From NCBI GenBank assembly GCA_000697335.1, contig JNEM01011119.1, forward strand, positions 1-11,376: 11,376 nucleotides of DNA, read 5' to 3'. The DNA comes from Conidiobolus incongruus B7586. Taxonomy: Eukaryota > Entomophthoromycota > Entomophthoromycetes > Entomophthorales > Conidiobolaceae. Below, in pieces: positions 8,680 through 11,376 of the stretch (position 1 is its first letter; each line of letters begins with the position of its first letter). Position numbers and translations under genes: made by a program. Under the pieces are notes generated by a model that saw nothing but the letters and a program-made list of their open reading frames with translations, ran no database searches and was not told the origin of the DNA.

Positions 8680-9063
8680 ATTTATTGAATTTATTCATAT
8701 ATTGACACATTTATATTATTTATAAAAATATTTTATAGTATATATATAACTTTATATAAAAAAAAATATTAGAAAATTATTTTTGCGATATTAATTCAAT
8801 TTTAAATATAATATATTTATAATAATTATTTTATTAATATTCGATATAATTTCTTTTAATATTGTATTTTGAAATAATATTATATATTTAAATTTGAAAA
8901 TTAAATTTTGAATTATAAAATTATCTTATTTATCGGATGTTTTATTATTGATAATATACTTTTAAATTCAATACGTATTATTATTTCAGAGAAATTACTA
9001 TTTCATTCAAATTTAAACTATATGAAACTTGAATACAAAAAAAAATTAAATTTTATTTATTTT

Positions 9064-9184
9064 AGATAGATCATTCTATAATATTCTTAAATTTTTTAAT
9101 TTTATTAATTTTTAATTAAAATTTATTTATATTTAAATTAGTTTACTTATTTTAATATTTAGTATTCTTATTAATTGATAATAT
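9064..9184 (+). repeat. AT-rich direct repeat, copy 1
   Basis: This block and 9243-9364 share TATAATATTCTTAA, then TATTAATTTTTAATTAAAAT, then TTTATTTATATTTAAATTA, then TTTACTTATTTTAAT, then TATTCTTATTAATT in the same order with only small differences. The run of ordered matches over about 120 bases is far longer than low complexity alone would give. The step between copies is about 176 bp, so this could be two units of a decayed tandem array. Function unknown. Confidence 0.75.
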
Positions 9185-9242
9185 CTATAATTAAATCAAA
9201 CAGGATAATATTATAATTTTCTCAGTTACGTAGCATTCAATA

Positions 9243-9364
9243 TAGATTATTTTATAATATTCTTAACTTTTTTTTAACTTTTATTAATTTTTAATTAAAA
9301 TTTATTTATATTTAAATTAATTTACTTATTTTAATAATCAATATTCTTATTAATTAATAAAATA
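9243..9364 (+). repeat. AT-rich direct repeat, copy 2
   Basis: This is the second copy of the block at 9064-9184, in the same orientation. Differences are a few substitutions and small length changes in T runs. The segment before it (about 9218-9242, TTTCTCAGTTACGTAGCATTCAA) weakly resembles the segment about 8985-9020 before copy 1 (TTTCAGAGAAATTACTATTTC, then ATTCAA), which would extend the duplicated unit leftward. Confidence 0.7.
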
Positions 9365-10131
9365 TATGATAACATATAATTTTCAATATTTAAAATTAAA
9401 TAAAACTTTATAATAATATAATTTTCCTATTAAATAGTATTAAATTTAAATAAAATTATAACATTAAAACCATAAGCAAAATAAAAGTTATTATATATGA
9501 ATTTTAATATAATATTTTATTTTTAATTAAAATTTAATATTCGAATATATTTATTATTGTTTTTTTTTAGACAATATCTAGAAAAAAAAATGATTTGAGA
9601 TTTTAGAAATTAAATATAGAATACATAATTTATATTAGAATATATAAATTATTTTAAATAATATAAAATATATTTTGATTATCTTTTCCAATTAATAGCT
9701 TTATCAGATTTATTTATCAAAACTATAATATCTAAAATTACAGTGCATATTTTTAGAACAATTTAATACTTCAGGGGTATAGTTGTCTCAATTAAAATTT
9801 TGAAATATAATAAATTTTTAATAATCACAAAGTATTTTAATAGTTTTAATATATAGATTTCATTTTAGTTATACCGTTATGATATAATAGATAAATTTTT
9901 ATTTTTATATGATTTGTTAACTAATTGTATATAGCAAATAAAATAAAAAATAATCATATAATTTTGATAAGCCACTTTGAATAAATAAATATCTCATTAC
10001 TTTTTCTCACCAATTAAAATCAAATATTATAAATTCATATTTCCTGATATAATAAAAGATTATTAAAAATATGATGCAAAATATTATTAATTGTTTATTA
10101 AAAAGATCATATATAATTGATAATAATTGGC

Positions 10132-10139
10132 TATAAATA
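10132..10139 (+). promoter_or_regulatory. TATA box of the right-hand transcription unit
   Basis: TATAAATA lies exactly where AT-rich spacer gives way to CT-rich, higher-GC sequence. Transcription would be expected to start at about 10160-10170, in TATCTATCTTCAACC. The octamer is identical to the one before the intact gene (7449), and the composition change directly downstream supports it as a real promoter. Confidence 0.6.
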
Positions 10140-10200
10140 GAGTGCTCGATTCATTATCTATCTTCAACCTTTCTTCCTTATACTGAGTGCTTTGATCGTC

Positions 10201-10215
10201 AGCCTGAGTCAGGCT
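10201..10215. promoter_or_regulatory. Perfect palindrome with AP-1/Gcn4-type core
   Basis: AGCCTGAGTCAGGCT is a perfect 15-base palindrome around a central G. Its middle, TGAGTCA, is the classical binding site of AP-1/Gcn4-type bZIP factors. It lies about 60 bases after the TATA box, so probably within the transcribed leader. In the RNA it could form a 6-bp stem with an AGT loop. A regulatory role is inference from the motif only. Confidence 0.5.
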
Positions 10216-10324
10216 AGTGGGTTGGTCGTCTTGGACTTTTCACGATCTCATTTTCCTCTCTCTTGTATCTACTCACTCTCTCCTCTCGATTCCACTCTTT
10301 AACGCTTTTATCTTCCGTTATATT

Positions 10325-10447
10325 ATGACTTGGGCCATTCTTTATTGTTTCGTTTCCTTCATATACCTATCTATTTGGATCCTTGAGCTCCGTTTTCTCG
10401 ATTATATGAATACTTTCACATCAAATATATATATCTTTCTCTTTTGA
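10325..10447 (+). CDS. Possible 40-residue hydrophobic small ORF
   Basis: This is the first ATG after the TATA box at 10132. The frame encodes MTWAILYCFVSFIYLSIWIL and continues with a second hydrophobic patch at its end. It would give one or two membrane segments if made. CT-rich DNA naturally yields hydrophobic frames with few stops, so this may be chance; I list it only because it opens at the first AUG of a likely transcript. Confidence 0.2.
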   Translation: MTWAILYCFVSFIYLSIWILELRFLDYMNTFTSNIYIFLF

Positions 10448-10576
10448 ATTTGAGACTTGTGCATTAGCCTGTTTTGAGTTGAGTAGATATTTAATTTGGA
10501 GAGGATTTGAGTGACAGGTGAATTTTGTCAGCCAGATTTGAGTGCCTTCTCCGGTCGTCAGCAGTCATTGCACCCA

Positions 10577-10669
10577 GTATTTACTCATTTATTTTAAAAA
10601 TTGTAATTATTTAAAATATATTTTTAATATTTTTCACTTTTTTATACTAACAAATTTATTATATTTTAG
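10577..10669 (+). other. Probable spliceosomal intron (93 nt)
   Basis: The segment starts GTATTTACTC, has a perfect yeast-type branch-point consensus TACTAAC at 10645-10651, and ends ATATTTTAG at 10669, 18 bases beyond the branch motif. It is far more AT-rich than the CT-rich sequence on either side, and the composition changes exactly at the predicted borders. This combination is strong evidence for plus-strand splicing. Confidence 0.7.
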
Positions 10670-10819
10670 CTTTCCCTTCCTCCCTTTTTTTCATTGTTCA
10701 ATCTCTTTCGCCGATTTGCAATCATTTTTCTATATACTTTTGTCCTCACTCTTAAATATGGATCTTCTCTGATGTTGATTTTCACTCTGGCTTAGTGATT
10801 TTGTATATTATCATTAATT

Positions 10820-10829
10820 AATAAATAAA
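10820..10829 (+). terminator. Overlapping AATAAA polyadenylation signals
   Basis: AATAAATAAA gives two overlapping AATAAA hexamers just where the CT-rich second exon ends and AT-rich spacer resumes. It is a plausible 3' end for the right-hand transcription unit. Confidence 0.4.
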
Positions 10830-10840
10830 TATAACATAAA

Positions 10841-11376
10841 TATATACATTCTAATTTTTATTTAGATTTTAACTTATTTTCTAATTTTAAATTTATATCA
10901 TGTTTTTTTTATTGACTATATTTTTTTATTTTTATTAATGTTTATTTTTTAATATATGTCAAGTTATTGGTGAAAAATTAAGTTAATCAGCTATTTTACT
11001 ATTTTATTATTAAGGATTTGCTTATTTAATTTTATTTGAGGAATCATAAGAATTTGATGTTAATATAATAAGAGAATTTATATATTTTTAAAGATATATA
11101 TTGAATTTGCTCATCGTTTAATAAAGAAAATGACTATTTTGTTATTAATCCTAATAATTTTGTCTAATTAATTTATTTTGAAATTAATAAAATCAAACTT
11201 TATTTTAACTATAAAATATAAAGAATCAAGGTAATTCAAAGATTAATAATATACATAATCCTCTCCAACCAAGACTTAAAAAGTCGACAATATATATGAT
11301 TTTAAACTTTTTTTAGTCTTTGAACAAACATATAATTATATAATTCTTTTATAATATTCTCAATTATATAATATCT
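10841..11376. other. AT-rich intergenic spacer
   Basis: No gene or RNA can be supported. The only small structure is GACTTAAAAAGTC at 11274-11286, a short palindrome with a 3-base centre, which is not unusual in DNA of this composition. Confidence 0.6.

Larger units (their letters stand above)
8680..10120. other. AT-rich intergenic region with one internal duplication
   Basis: No open frame or RNA gene can be supported. The only clear structure is the duplicated block at 9064-9184 and 9243-9364, listed separately. Everything else is low-complexity A/T sequence with short homopolymer runs. Confidence 0.6.
10184..10562 (+). repeat. Three TGAGTG...GTCAGC modules
   Basis: TGAGTG followed by GTCAGC occurs three times on the plus strand: 10184-10203 (8 bases between), 10508-10532 (13 between) and 10539-10562 (12 between). 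Two of the three lie next to each other near the end of exon 1 and one near its start. These GC-containing words are otherwise rare in the window. They could be protein-binding sites or the trace of an internal duplication. Confidence 0.5.
10160..10840 (+). ncRNA. Possible spliced transcription unit without a convincing protein
   Basis: A TATA box (10132) is followed by a pyrimidine-rich exon to 10576, an AT-rich intron with full splice signals (10577-10669), a second pyrimidine-rich exon and AATAAA signals at 10820-10829. Composition steps up and down exactly at these borders. There is no ATG between the TATA box and 10325. The first ATG opens a 40-residue hydrophobic frame (10325-10447, starting MTWAILYCFVSF). 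Splicing joins a frame open from 10511 to 10795 (about 63 codons in all, intron in phase 0), but it has no ATG near its start and low stop density is expected in CT-rich DNA. Possibilities are a long non-coding RNA, a small-peptide gene, the remains of a gene, or part of the end repeat of an old LTR-type element. The start and end given are approximate. Confidence 0.4.

Noticed and set aside
10217-10440. Minus-strand hydrophilic frame opposite the CT-rich exon
   Set aside because: Purine-rich DNA naturally reads as Lys, Glu, Arg and Asn. The frame has a stop in the middle and no ATG, and the splice signals are on the plus strand.
1-11376. tRNA, rRNA or CRISPR content
   Set aside because: No GTTCRANNC-type arm with a matching acceptor stem, no rRNA core motif and no regularly spaced repeat-spacer array was found on reading both strands.

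Overview
The window is very AT-rich DNA from a eukaryote, most likely an early-diverging fungus. A Conidiobolus-like entomophthoralean is my best guess. The points for this are intergenic DNA made almost only of A and T, genes that stand out as islands of higher GC, TATAAATA boxes, one intron-like segment with a yeast-type TACTAAC branch point, and two protein families well known in fungi. The phylum is inference; a eukaryotic origin is much better supported.

Layout from left to right. 1-2640 is AT-rich intergenic DNA with no gene that I can support. 2666-4535 (+) is a decayed berberine-bridge-enzyme-like secreted FAD oxidoreductase. It is recognisable from its signal peptide to its C-terminal BBE motif, but it has lost its start, carries two in-frame stops and is split by about 360 bp of foreign or duplicated sequence. 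4536-5540 is an AT-rich spacer. 5541-6963 is a repeat-built region. Two diverged direct copies (about 260 bp each) of a short element with terminal inverted repeats around GAGTGGATCCG flank an unexplained C-rich, G-poor island at 6051-6352. That island contains a perfect-stem hairpin and a run of C-tracts. 7508-8671 (+) is the only intact gene: a single-exon 387-residue protein that matches the HAD domain of 'Swiss Army Knife' RNA repair proteins, with altered active-site motifs. It has a TATA box and a polyadenylation signal close by. 8680-10120 is AT-rich and contains a duplicated block of about 120 bp. 10132-10829 looks like a separate transcription unit: a TATA box, a CT-rich ATG-free leader, an 11-base-core AP-1/Gcn4-type palindrome, a well-formed 93-nt intron, a second CT-rich exon and AATAAA signals. 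It has no convincing protein. 10841-11376 is AT-rich spacer.

The genes do not form an obvious pathway. The picture is a repeat-rich, gene-poor stretch holding one living gene, one dead gene, old short inverted-repeat elements and one or two possible non-coding loci. The items most worth follow-up are the RNA-repair-like HAD protein with its degenerate catalytic site, the C-rich island between the two repeat copies, and the spliced transcription unit at the right end.
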